Assembly: GCA_030040175.1 (NCBI GenBank)
Contig: JASHUF010000152.1
Coordinates: 1-5,908, forward strand
Length of the DNA: 5,908 nucleotides
Source: Acidobacteriaceae bacterium
GTDB lineage: Bacteria > Acidobacteriota > Terriglobia > Terriglobales > Acidobacteriaceae
Reading direction: 5' to 3'
Below are positions 1 to 5,428 of this stretch, piece by piece (position 1 is the first letter of the stretch; every line of letters begins with the position of its first letter). The notes beneath the pieces are model-generated. The model saw only the letters and a program-made list of their open reading frames with translations, ran no database searches and was not told where the DNA came from. A program made the position numbers and the translations under genes.

Positions 1-283
1 CGAGGTTGTCGAAGTGGTAGACGCCGCCCTGATCGGAGACGGCGGCGAATTTTTGCGCGCCCTGCATGACGGTAATGGTGGCGCCCGGCAAGGGCAATCC
101 GCCGAAGGTAACGAGGCCGTGAACCTCGTGATTGTGATCCTTGGAGCCGTGATCCGCACTCGCCTGGCCCAGGCTCGCATGGTCCGCACCTGCCGAACTC
201 TGGCGCGCGGCCGCGCCTGCAACGGCGCAGAGCCATGCAAGCAGGCAGAGGATCGACAGTTGAGCAGCGCGCCCCAGGGGCAT
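1..283 (-). CDS. Exported protein with carboxypeptidase-regulatory-like domain, 5' part (likely TonB-dependent receptor)
   Basis: Only the first 94 codons are present; the frame runs open off the left edge. Residues 1-26 look like a signal peptide (one basic residue, hydrophobic stretch LSILCLLAWLCAVAG, then AAA before RQSS). A short His-rich linker follows, with His at 35, 45, 50, 52 and 55. From about residue 55 there is a beta-sandwich start of the carboxypeptidase-regulatory-like type (PF13620): VHGLVTFGGLPLPGATITV, then the turn SDQGGVYHFDNL. In Acidobacteriota this arrangement most often begins large Oar-like TonB-dependent outer-membrane receptors, but smaller exported proteins carry it too, so the receptor call is inference. 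The ATG at 283 is favoured by a GGAG 7 nt upstream and by the signal peptide starting there. It lies 20 bp after the stop of the preceding TIGR03435 gene on the same strand, so the two are probably co-transcribed. Confidence 0.8.
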   Translation of the reverse strand, partial: MPLGRAAQLSILCLLAWLCAVAGAAARQSSAGADHASLGQASADHGSKDHNHEVHGLVTFGGLPLPGATITVMQGAQKFAAVSDQGGVYHFDNL

Positions 284-290
284 TTGTCGG

Positions 291-294
291 CTCC
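291..294 (-). promoter_or_regulatory. Ribosome binding site for the leftmost gene
   Basis: GGAG on the minus strand lies 7 nt before the ATG at 283. The frame stays open upstream of this ATG for at least several codons, so the site, together with the signal peptide, is what fixes the start. Confidence 0.55.
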
Positions 295-303
295 GGATGA
301 AGT

Positions 304-1248
304 TCAGTTCGGCGACGGCTGCTCGAGGTGATCGATCACGACGGCATCTCCGGGCTCTTTATGCGCTTCGAGCTTGAGGCCGAGCTGCTCTTCAAGCGCA
401 GTGAAGACGGAGGGTCCCGCGGCAGGGGGCGGCGCCGGATTTCCCGCGTCCGCTGGGGCGCCTCCCGGCGGCCTCATCATGGCGGCTTCGGTTTCGTCGG
501 GTGTCCATTTCAGGTCCATATCATATTTGCCGGTAAGACCGGTCTTGTCGAGCACGGGGCTGTGAAACTGGAAGGAAAGAAAGCGGACCAAACTCGCAAG
601 TGGAAGCGCCTGGCCGACCAACTCGCCTGGTTCGACGCGCATCATGCCCGCGCCTCCGGCTTTGCCGTCGGGCGTCTTCAGGCCATTCGCGTAGGTGTCG
701 CCTTGCGTGGCTTCCTTCATCTTCAGTCCGCCCTTGGCGATGACAAGTATGTACTGCGTCAGATCCTTGCTTTCGTGGTGGAACTTGAGCGCGAAGCGGT
801 CTTCGAAGACGGGCACCAGCATAGCCCACCGGTCGGTTGGCTTGAGGGCTTTCAGCTTGGGCACGTCTTCCGGCGCCACCTTCGCTTCGATGTCGAAGCG
901 GTCGTTATTCACCCAGCCGGGCTCATCGAGCAACTGGCTGTCTGAAGTGTTGAACGCTTCGCGCAGCAGCATGTGCAAGGGCATGCCGGAAACGGAGATG
1001 CCGTCCGCTGTAAACATGACTCGGCTCATCATGCTGCTACTTTTGTCGGGCTTGATGGAAACGACTTCGAAGGCGGGCAGCGCGGCCGTTGCACTGCTTT
1101 CTGGCGATGCGGCCGGCGCAGCAGTGGGTGCAGCCGGCGCTGCGGTTTGCGCGGACAGGGTGAGGGGCGCAAACAGAATGCAAACCACAGCCAGGACCGG
1201 CGCGCGCCCAGCCCCTGGCTGCGTGTGTGCCTGAAGGCGAATCATCAT
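304..1248 (-). CDS. TIGR03435 family protein (exported, function unknown)
   Basis: A 314-residue exported protein of the TIGR03435 'soil-associated' family. The signal peptide (hydrophobic core APVLAVVCILFAPLTL) ends near residues 33-36 and is followed by an Ala/Pro linker to about 57. Family landmarks appear in order: FEVVSIKP (60-67), NDRFDIEAK near 115-123, EDRFALKFHHESKDL from about 149 followed by YILVIAKGG, a DKTGLTGKYDMDLKWTPDE block (234-252), a Pro/Ala/Gly-rich insert, and the C-terminal FTALEEQLGLKLE (282-294) ending in PSPN. The biochemical role of the family is unknown; I recall some members fused to M56/BlaR1-type peptidases, but this one has no such module. An in-frame ATG at 1332 gives 28 extra residues, but the ATG at 1248 has GGGAG 8 nt upstream and puts the signal peptide at the N-terminus, so I chose it. 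A paralog lies upstream and a probable receptor gene 20 bp downstream. Confidence 0.9.
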   Translation of the reverse strand: MMIRLQAHTQPGAGRAPVLAVVCILFAPLTLSAQTAAPAAPTAAPAASPESSATAALPAFEVVSIKPDKSSSMMSRVMFTADGISVSGMPLHMLLREAFNTSDSQLLDEPGWVNNDRFDIEAKVAPEDVPKLKALKPTDRWAMLVPVFEDRFALKFHHESKDLTQYILVIAKGGLKMKEATQGDTYANGLKTPDGKAGGAGMMRVEPGELVGQALPLASLVRFLSFQFHSPVLDKTGLTGKYDMDLKWTPDETEAAMMRPPGGAPADAGNPAPPPAAGPSVFTALEEQLGLKLEAHKEPGDAVVIDHLEQPSPN

Positions 1249-1256
1249 GTGCACAG

Positions 1257-1261
1257 CTCCC
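1257..1261 (-). promoter_or_regulatory. Ribosome binding site deciding the start at 1248
   Basis: GGGAG on the minus strand ends 8 nt before the ATG at 1248. The in-frame upstream ATGs at 1263, 1314 and 1332 have no comparable site that I can see, so this motif supports the shorter protein. Confidence 0.6.
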
Positions 1262-1367
1262 ATGCGAACTTGTGTTTGTGCGGCAATCGCCGGCGAGGCC
1301 GCGTCTCTTTCCATGATTGCGAAAGGTTCCAAACGTCAGACGTAAGCTTCGGGCATTTCGTTTGCGC

Positions 1368-1389
1368 CGCTCGGGAACTTTCCCGAGCG
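1368..1389 (-). terminator. Hairpin after the 420-aa TIGR03435 gene; possible terminator or processing site
   Basis: CGCTCGGGAA and TTCCCGAGCG are perfect reverse complements separated by CT. A realistic fold is 8-9 GC-rich pairs with a 4-6 nt loop. The hairpin begins 17 nt past the TAG at 1407 on the minus strand. Neither side is followed by a T-tract, so a classical intrinsic terminator is not proven; an attenuating or RNA-stabilising hairpin between the two genes is equally possible. The structure is symmetric, so strand is assigned only from the flanking genes. Confidence 0.5.
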
Positions 1390-1406
1390 CGGGCGGGCTT
1401 TCACGT

Positions 1407-2669
1407 CTAATTCGGCGAAGGTTTCTCCACCGAGTCGATCACAATCACATCGACGGATGCTTTGTCCGCTTCGAGCTTCAGCCCGATCTGCTCTTGAATC
1501 GCCGTGAACAGGGGCGGGGGCGCATCCGCGGCATCGCTCGGCGGCGGAGCCCTCATGCCCATTCCGCCAAACTGGGAATCATCGGGCGTCCACTTCAGTT
1601 CGAAATCCCAATTCCCGGTGAGGCCCGTCCGGTCGACGACGGGGCGGTCGAGCACCGCCGATTGCATCAGACCCGCGAAGGCGCCCATGGTCGCGTTGCG
1701 CACGTTGAGATCGCCAAGCTGGTGGAAGAAGAGAGCCGGAAGCCCGTTGGGATTATTCTCGTCCTTGGTCATCTTGGGCCCCGTCTTTGCCACCACCAAC
1801 AAGTACGCGGGAAGTTCTCTTTTGTCGTTGTGATACTTCAACTGAAAGCGGTCTTCCAGGAGCTTGCGCACCATCAGCCGCAGCTGCGCGGAGCTTGGCG
1901 TTCCCGGCGTGTCCGGCTTGCCCTCGATGTCGAACTTGTCAGAGTCAATCCAGTCCGGCCCGCCGATCACCTGCTTCTGCTGCACGCCGTAGGCAAAGGT
2001 GATCAGCGCCATGAGAGTCGTGTTGATGGTGGTGAACTGATTGCCGCGCCACAGGAATGCCCGGCCCGGACGGTCCGGCTGGCTGGGCTTGATGGTCGCC
2101 ACTTCAAAAGAAGGATCGGCGTTGGCGGCCATGGGCGGAACCGGCGGAGGCGCAGCGGGAATCTCCCATGCCGTCTCCGGCGTAGCCCGCGTGAGCAGGA
2201 GGGTGAGCGGATTGGGACCCTGGCTCCAGCTGCCGTCGATGGTTTTGCCGTCTGCGCTCAGCCTGCCCTCGAAGGAACCGCCGATCATGTTCAGCTTCAT
2301 CTTTACGGTCGAGCCGTCGAGCGCGACAGAGTCGACAGGCAAAGGCTGCGCGCCCTGGTCGATGCTGTAGAAGACGGCTTTCAACTGGCCCTTGTCGTCC
2401 TTGGTGATCTTCACCACCGTGCGCAAATCCTGGCCGGCGTGCAGCGTGCCCTGCCAGGTGCCGGCGATGTCCTTGGGATTGGGCGCGGGCGTTGCGGCCG
2501 GCGGGGGTGAAGCGCTTTGCGCCGCGGCCGGACCCGGGGGCACGGCTTGCACCGCGGCCTGCGCGCTGAGATGCGCGGAAAAGGATGAGACCGCGAGCGC
2601 AAGTGAAGCCACGCTGAGAAACAGTGTGCGGGCAGACCGCGAACCACATAAAGCCGGGTAAGCCATCAT
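1407..2669 (-). CDS. TIGR03435 family protein with extra N-terminal domain (exported, function unknown)
   Basis: A 420-residue protein. The signal peptide has Arg residues near 10-14, the core TLFLSVASLALAVSSF and a likely AQA cleavage near residue 38. A Pro/Ala linker runs to about 64. Residues 65-170 form an additional beta-rich domain (DIAGTWQGTLHAG, then VVKITKDDKGQLKAVFYSID, FEGRLSADGKTIDGSWSQG) that resembles lipocalin-like 'amount of substance removed' domains found next to this family; I cannot name it. The TIGR03435 part runs from FEVATIKP (188-195) through DKFDIEGK, EDRFQLKYHNDKREL, VVAKTGPKM and DRTGLTGNWDFELKWTPDD (346-364) to FTAIQEQIGLKLE (388-400) and a PSPN end. A GTG at 2678 would add three residues; ATG 2669 is preferred because a GAGGGGGG element lies 8 nt upstream. 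ATG 2666 is also possible. It is first in the leftward cluster and shares every family block with its neighbour. Confidence 0.9.
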   Translation of the reverse strand: MMAYPALCGSRSARTLFLSVASLALAVSSFSAHLSAQAAVQAVPPGPAAAQSASPPPAATPAPNPKDIAGTWQGTLHAGQDLRTVVKITKDDKGQLKAVFYSIDQGAQPLPVDSVALDGSTVKMKLNMIGGSFEGRLSADGKTIDGSWSQGPNPLTLLLTRATPETAWEIPAAPPPVPPMAANADPSFEVATIKPSQPDRPGRAFLWRGNQFTTINTTLMALITFAYGVQQKQVIGGPDWIDSDKFDIEGKPDTPGTPSSAQLRLMVRKLLEDRFQLKYHNDKRELPAYLLVVAKTGPKMTKDENNPNGLPALFFHQLGDLNVRNATMGAFAGLMQSAVLDRPVVDRTGLTGNWDFELKWTPDDSQFGGMGMRAPPPSDAADAPPPLFTAIQEQIGLKLEADKASVDVIVIDSVEKPSPN

Positions 2670-2677
2670 TACAACCA

Positions 2678-2685
2678 CCCCCCTC
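2678..2685 (-). promoter_or_regulatory. Purine-rich ribosome binding site before the 420-aa gene
   Basis: GAGGGGGG on the minus strand ends 8 nt before the ATG at 2669. The GTG that could also start this frame overlaps the G-run, so it would have no room for its own site. Confidence 0.55.
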
Positions 2686-2963
2686 TTTCATGGGTAAGAA
2701 CGCAGGAACGTCGCGCGTGCACTCCCGCGATTGGTTTGGGAATGGAAAGAAGATTACACTGACAGGACGAATTACGCCGGCGAGTGCTCGCGCGTTCCGC
2801 AAATTCTCCGATGCGGCCCCGCGCCAATGGAGAAATGCCGACGGCTCATCGCAAGGATTCTCTCACTTGAGACACCTGCACGCATCGCTTTGTTCCCGAT
2901 TCCGCGTACCCGAAAGCGCAGCAGGGAACGGCGGATAAGTTCCCGGCCTGGATGGAAGACAGG

Positions 2964-3007
2964 TGTTCGAAATCGAACAGTGCGGCTGCGCAAACGGTCA
3001 GTCGAAC
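2964..3007. promoter_or_regulatory. Candidate operator: inverted repeat plus downstream half-site
   Basis: TGTTCGA-AA-TCGAACA (2964-2979) is a perfect 7+7 inverted repeat with a 2-nt centre. The half-site TCGAAC recurs at 3002-3007, 29 nt after the same half-site in the palindrome, which is close to three helical turns. A CATAAT -10-like hexamer follows at 3015-3020. The arrangement fits a dimeric repressor site 127 bp upstream of the adaptor start. No regulator gene is in view, and I do not recognise the motif as belonging to a named family, so the role is inferred. Confidence 0.35.
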
Positions 3008-3090
3008 GAGGCCGCATAATCAGGCCGATGCGGGCGAATCATCCTGTTTTCCGTGAGTTGCCGCAACCCTTCCTTTGGCAAGCCGGGTGC

Positions 3091-3099
3091 AGGAGAGAG
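3091..3099 (+). promoter_or_regulatory. Ribosome binding site deciding the adaptor start
   Basis: AGGAGAGAG lies just upstream of the ATG at 3106 (10 nt from the AGGAG core, less if the following GAGAG pairs). It marks this internal ATG as the start rather than the in-frame ATG 375 bp further upstream. Confidence 0.65.
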
Positions 3100-3105
3100 A
3101 TTGCA

Positions 3106-4374
3106 ATGGATATTGCCCGCCCCGACATCCGGAAGAAGAAGAACCGCCGGATGGCCGTGTGGACCGTTCTCGGCATCGCGGGATTGTCGGCGCTGGCCTA
3201 CGGTGTCTCGCGGCTCAAGCCGGCCTCGCCCACGGTGGATCGCTCGACCATCTGGACCGACACGGTGAAGCGCGGGCCCCTCATCCGGCAGGTGCGTTCG
3301 TCCACCGGAAGCCTGGTGCCGCGCGAGGATTCGATCGAGCTGATTCCGGCCCAGACCGACGCGACGGTGGTGCGCATTCGCGTGCTGCCGGGCGCGCAGG
3401 TGACGCCGAGCACCATCATCATGGATCTGAACGATCCCGAGCTCGAACAGGAGCTCTTGAACGCGCAGCTCGCGCTCAAGGCCGCGCAGGCGGATTACAA
3501 GAGCCTGCAGGCGACGCTCGAGAGCACGCTGATGGACAAGAAGACCGCGGCGGCGCAGGTAAGCGCCGATTACACCCAGGACGAGCTGCAGGCGCAGACG
3601 GACAAGGCCCTTTACGACCTGGGCGTGATTTCAGGCCTGGCGTATGAAAAATCGAAGAGCACGGCCGACCAGCTGACCACGCAGCACCAGCTGAGCCAGG
3701 AGCAACTGGACGTGAACCAGAAGGCGGTCGCCGTGCAACTGGCCTCGCAGAAGACCAAGATCGAGCAGGCGCAGGCGCTGCTCGATCTCTACGAGAAACA
3801 GTCGGCGGCGCTCGAGGTGCGGTCGACCATCTCGGGAACGCTGGCGCCGCTGGCCATGCCGGTGCAGGTGGGCGAGCACGTGACCGCGGGCACGTCGGTG
3901 GCCGAGGTGATCCAGCGGGACAAGCTGAAGGCCGCCTTGCAGATTGCCGAAACGCAGGCGCGCGACATTCAGATAGGGCAGCCGGCATTGATCGACACGC
4001 ACAACGGCACCATTCCCGGCCACGTGACCCGCATCGATCCCGCGGTGGTGAACGGAACGCGCACGGTTGACGTTATGCTCGATGGACCGTTGCCGGCGGG
4101 AGCGGTACCCCAACTGAGCGTGGACGGGACCATCGATCTGGAGCGCATGAGCGACGTGCTCTACGTGGGCAGGCCGGCGCTGGGCAACGAAGACTCCACG
4201 CTGAGCCTGTTCCGCGTGGACCCGGACGGCAAGAGCGCCACCCGGGTTCAGGTGAAGGTGGGCCGCGCCTCGGTGAACGATATTCAGGTGCTCGAGGGAT
4301 TGAGCGTGGGCGACACGGTGATTCTCTCCGACATGTCGCGCTGGGACGGCGTGGATCGCATCCGGCTGGAATGA
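3106..4374 (+). CDS. HlyD/MacA-type periplasmic adaptor subunit of ABC efflux system
   Basis: A 422-residue membrane-fusion (adaptor) protein expected to be anchored in the inner membrane and to link an ABC transporter to an outer-membrane channel. A basic N-terminus (RKKKNRR, 9-15) precedes a single membrane segment at about 17-34. The first lipoyl-like half is at about 60-105, ending LPGAQVTPSTIIMDLNDPEL. Residues 110-235 form a long Ala/Gln/Leu/Lys-rich coiled-coil hairpin (KAAQADYKSLQATLES outward, VQLASQKTKIEQAQALL back). The second lipoyl half (about 238-270) carries VRSTISGTLAPL and VQVGEHVTAGTSVAEV. A beta-barrel (about 272-345) and a membrane-proximal domain (about 347-420, with LEGLSVGDTVILSD) complete the usual order. 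The frame is open for 125 more codons upstream, but that stretch is not protein-like and the AGGAG site supports ATG 3106. ATPase and permease genes follow on the same strand. Substrate unknown. Confidence 0.92.
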   Translation: MDIARPDIRKKKNRRMAVWTVLGIAGLSALAYGVSRLKPASPTVDRSTIWTDTVKRGPLIRQVRSSTGSLVPREDSIELIPAQTDATVVRIRVLPGAQVTPSTIIMDLNDPELEQELLNAQLALKAAQADYKSLQATLESTLMDKKTAAAQVSADYTQDELQAQTDKALYDLGVISGLAYEKSKSTADQLTTQHQLSQEQLDVNQKAVAVQLASQKTKIEQAQALLDLYEKQSAALEVRSTISGTLAPLAMPVQVGEHVTAGTSVAEVIQRDKLKAALQIAETQARDIQIGQPALIDTHNGTIPGHVTRIDPAVVNGTRTVDVMLDGPLPAGAVPQLSVDGTIDLERMSDVLYVGRPALGNEDSTLSLFRVDPDGKSATRVQVKVGRASVNDIQVLEGLSVGDTVILSDMSRWDGVDRIRLE

Positions 4375-4380
4375 GCAGAG

Positions 4381-4427
4381 ACCAAGGGGCTAGGAACTAA
4401 GGGACTGAGGGACTAGGGGACTAAAGT
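4381..4427 (+). repeat. 8-bp imperfect tandem repeat (ACTRAGGG-like)
   Basis: ACTAAGGG, ACTGAGGG, ACTAGGGG and ACTAAAGT follow one another exactly at 4396-4427. They are preceded by more degenerate units ACCAAGGG (4381-4388) and a 7-nt GCTAGGA (4389-4395). The repeat starts 6 bp after the adaptor stop codon. I recall similar intergenic repeats in acidobacterial genomes but cannot verify that here. Confidence 0.8.
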
Positions 4428-4453
4428 CCGGAACGGACGGTTGAAAGGCAGTT

Positions 4454-4481
4454 CTGACCACTGACCACTGATAACTGACAG
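4454..4481 (+). repeat. 7-bp tandem repeat (CTGACCA x4, imperfect)
   Basis: Four consecutive 7-bp units read CTGACCA, CTGACCA, CTGATAA, CTGACAG. The last unit runs directly into the G-rich ribosome binding site of the ATPase gene. The opposite strand reads as the Ser-Val-Ile-Ser-Gly-Gln-Trp-type peptide that I recall from spurious predicted proteins in Acidobacteriota and Cyanobacteria, which suggests a dispersed repeat family; that link is from memory. Confidence 0.8.
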
Positions 4482-4485
4482 GGGG
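4480..4485 (+). promoter_or_regulatory. Ribosome binding site of the ATPase gene
   Basis: AGGGGG lies 5 nt before the ATG at 4491 and overlaps the last 7-bp repeat unit. An out-of-frame ATG at 4486-4488 sits inside the spacer. Confidence 0.5.
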
Positions 4486-4490
4486 ATGGC

Positions 4491-5213
4491 ATGGCAGCGA
4501 ACGGCACATTGATTGAGATCGAGGATCTGACCAAGATCTTTTACACCGACGAAGTGGAGACGCACGCGCTTTCCGGCGTTCATCTCACCATTTCGCGGGG
4601 CGAATATTTGGCCATGTCGGGCCCTTCGGGCTGCGGGAAATCCACGTTGCTCTCGATTTTGGGCCTTCTGGATACGCCGACCGCCGGGCGCTATCTGCTG
4701 AACGGCAATCCGGTGGAGAACCTGAACTTCAGCGAGCGCTCGCGCATCCGCAACCAGGAGATCGGGTTCATCTTCCAGAGTTTCAACCTGATCGGCGACC
4801 TGACGGTGGAAGAGAATGTCGAGCTGCCGCTCACCTATCGCGCGGGCATGCCTTCGGCGGAGCGCAAGCGGCGGGCGAAAGAGGCTCTCGAGCGCGTCAA
4901 CATGGCGCATCGCATGCGGCATTATCCGGCGCAGCTTTCCGGCGGCCAGCAGCAGCGTGTGGCCGTGGCGCGCGCATTGGCGGGCTCGCCCTCGATCCTG
5001 CTGGCCGATGAGCCCACCGGAAACCTCGATTCTAAAAACGGCGAAGCAGTGATGCACCTGCTTGCCGATCTGCATCGCGAGGGCTCGACCATCTGCATGG
5101 TCACGCACGACCCGCGCTTTGCCCGCCATGCCGAGCGCGAAGCACACCTCTTTGACGGCAAAGTGGTGAGCGAGCAGGAGCAGAAAAAGCTGGAAGCCGA
5201 AGCGGAGGCGTGA
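4491..5213 (+). CDS. ABC transporter ATP-binding protein, LolD/MacB type
   Basis: A complete 240-residue cytoplasmic ATPase that would drive the FtsX-type permease encoded just downstream. All nucleotide-binding motifs are intact: Walker A GPSGCGKST (44-52), Q-loop Gln96 in FIFQSFNLI, signature LSGGQQQR (149-156), Walker B SILLADEP with Glu174, D-loop NLDS (178-181) and H-loop His206 in VTHDPR. The spacing, the FNLI segment after the Q-loop and the length are typical of the LolD/MacB/FtsE group, which energises mechanotransmission-type systems rather than channel-type transport. The C-terminus ends in a short charged tail (EQEQKKLEAEAEA). It lies 116 bp after the adaptor stop with two tandem repeats in the gap, and 215 bp before the permease, looser than usual for such operons. 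It could serve lipoprotein, peptide or drug substrates; nothing in the sequence decides this. Confidence 0.95.
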   Translation: MAANGTLIEIEDLTKIFYTDEVETHALSGVHLTISRGEYLAMSGPSGCGKSTLLSILGLLDTPTAGRYLLNGNPVENLNFSERSRIRNQEIGFIFQSFNLIGDLTVEENVELPLTYRAGMPSAERKRRAKEALERVNMAHRMRHYPAQLSGGQQQRVAVARALAGSPSILLADEPTGNLDSKNGEAVMHLLADLHREGSTICMVTHDPRFARHAEREAHLFDGKVVSEQEQKKLEAEAEA

Positions 5214-5428
5214 GTCCAGGTTGAGGAGCGCGCTCCGGACCCGCGGCGGCGATTGAGGCTCGGTTCGGGCGCGGCGCTTCCGCGAGTGCGTGCCCCGCGC
5301 GATCCAGTTCCGCTGCACTTGCCGCGCGGGCCGGTTGTCGATGCGGACGATCGGGCAGGGACGAGGGCTCAGCCCAGGCGCGCCGGCGAGATCACACCAG
5401 CGAGGCCTCGAAGAACCAGGGAGAGAAG
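5214..5428. other. GC-rich gap between ATPase and permease genes
   Basis: These 215 bp carry no gene I can support. A perfect 12-bp palindrome GGAGCGCGCTCC (5225-5236) lies 11 nt past the ATPase stop, and a 5-bp GC stem with CGCTT loop is at 5270-5284. Both are short and not unexpected in such GC-rich sequence, and neither is followed by a T-tract. I see no clear promoter, so the permease may still be read from the upstream transcript. Confidence 0.5.
5418..5423 (+). promoter_or_regulatory. Ribosome binding site of the permease gene
   Basis: AGGGAG lies 5 nt before the ATG at 5429 and 8 nt before the adjacent in-frame ATG at 5432. The second ATG has the more usual spacing, so either may be used. 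Confidence 0.5.

Larger units (their letters stand above)
2670..3105. other. Divergent intergenic region, 436 bp
   Basis: This stretch separates the leftward TIGR03435 cluster from the rightward ABC cluster and should hold both promoters. Short open frames cross it on both strands, but their translations are Arg/Ser/Pro-rich with no recognisable domain or start site, and the plus-strand frame is only an in-frame extension of the adaptor gene. The only structures I can support are the inverted repeat at 2964-2979 with an extra half-site at 3002-3007, and a lone -10-like CATAAT at 3015-3020 without a matching -35 box. I could not identify a convincing promoter for the leftward genes. Confidence 0.6.

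Noticed and set aside
1249..1332. N-terminal extension of the 314-aa TIGR03435 protein to ATG 1332
   Set aside because: The upstream ATGs lack a ribosome binding site, and the extension would bury the signal peptide 28 residues further in.
1317..2510. Long plus-strand open frame opposite the 420-aa TIGR03435 gene
   Set aside because: The composition is Arg/His-rich, as expected for antisense of GC-rich coding sequence, while the minus strand shows complete family motifs, a signal peptide and a ribosome binding site.
2961..2980. T-arm-like GTTCGAAAT suggesting a tRNA
   Set aside because: There is no matching 5-bp T stem around the TTCGAAA loop, and I find no acceptor stem, anticodon arm or CCA end nearby. 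The sequence is better explained by the 16-bp inverted repeat.
3015..3020. CATAAT as a sigma-70 -10 box for the adaptor
   Set aside because: At 16-18 nt upstream there is no TTGACA-like hexamer (the sequence is near AAACGG). I keep it only as context for the operator candidate, not as a promoter call.
2731..3105. Open frame extending the adaptor 125 codons upstream
   Set aside because: The translation is Arg/Pro-rich without domain features, it would place the membrane anchor deep inside the protein, and ATG 3106 has a good AGGAG site directly before the basic N-terminus and membrane segment.
5225..5236. GGAGCGCGCTCC palindrome as a terminator after the ATPase
   Set aside because: A hairpin would have only a 4-bp stem and has no T-tract. 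Such short GC palindromes are expected by chance here.
4413..5318. Long minus-strand open frame opposite the ATPase gene
   Set aside because: It is the antisense shadow of a gene with every ATPase motif intact. Its N-terminus is the reverse reading of the 7-bp tandem repeat, and it contains no recognisable domain.
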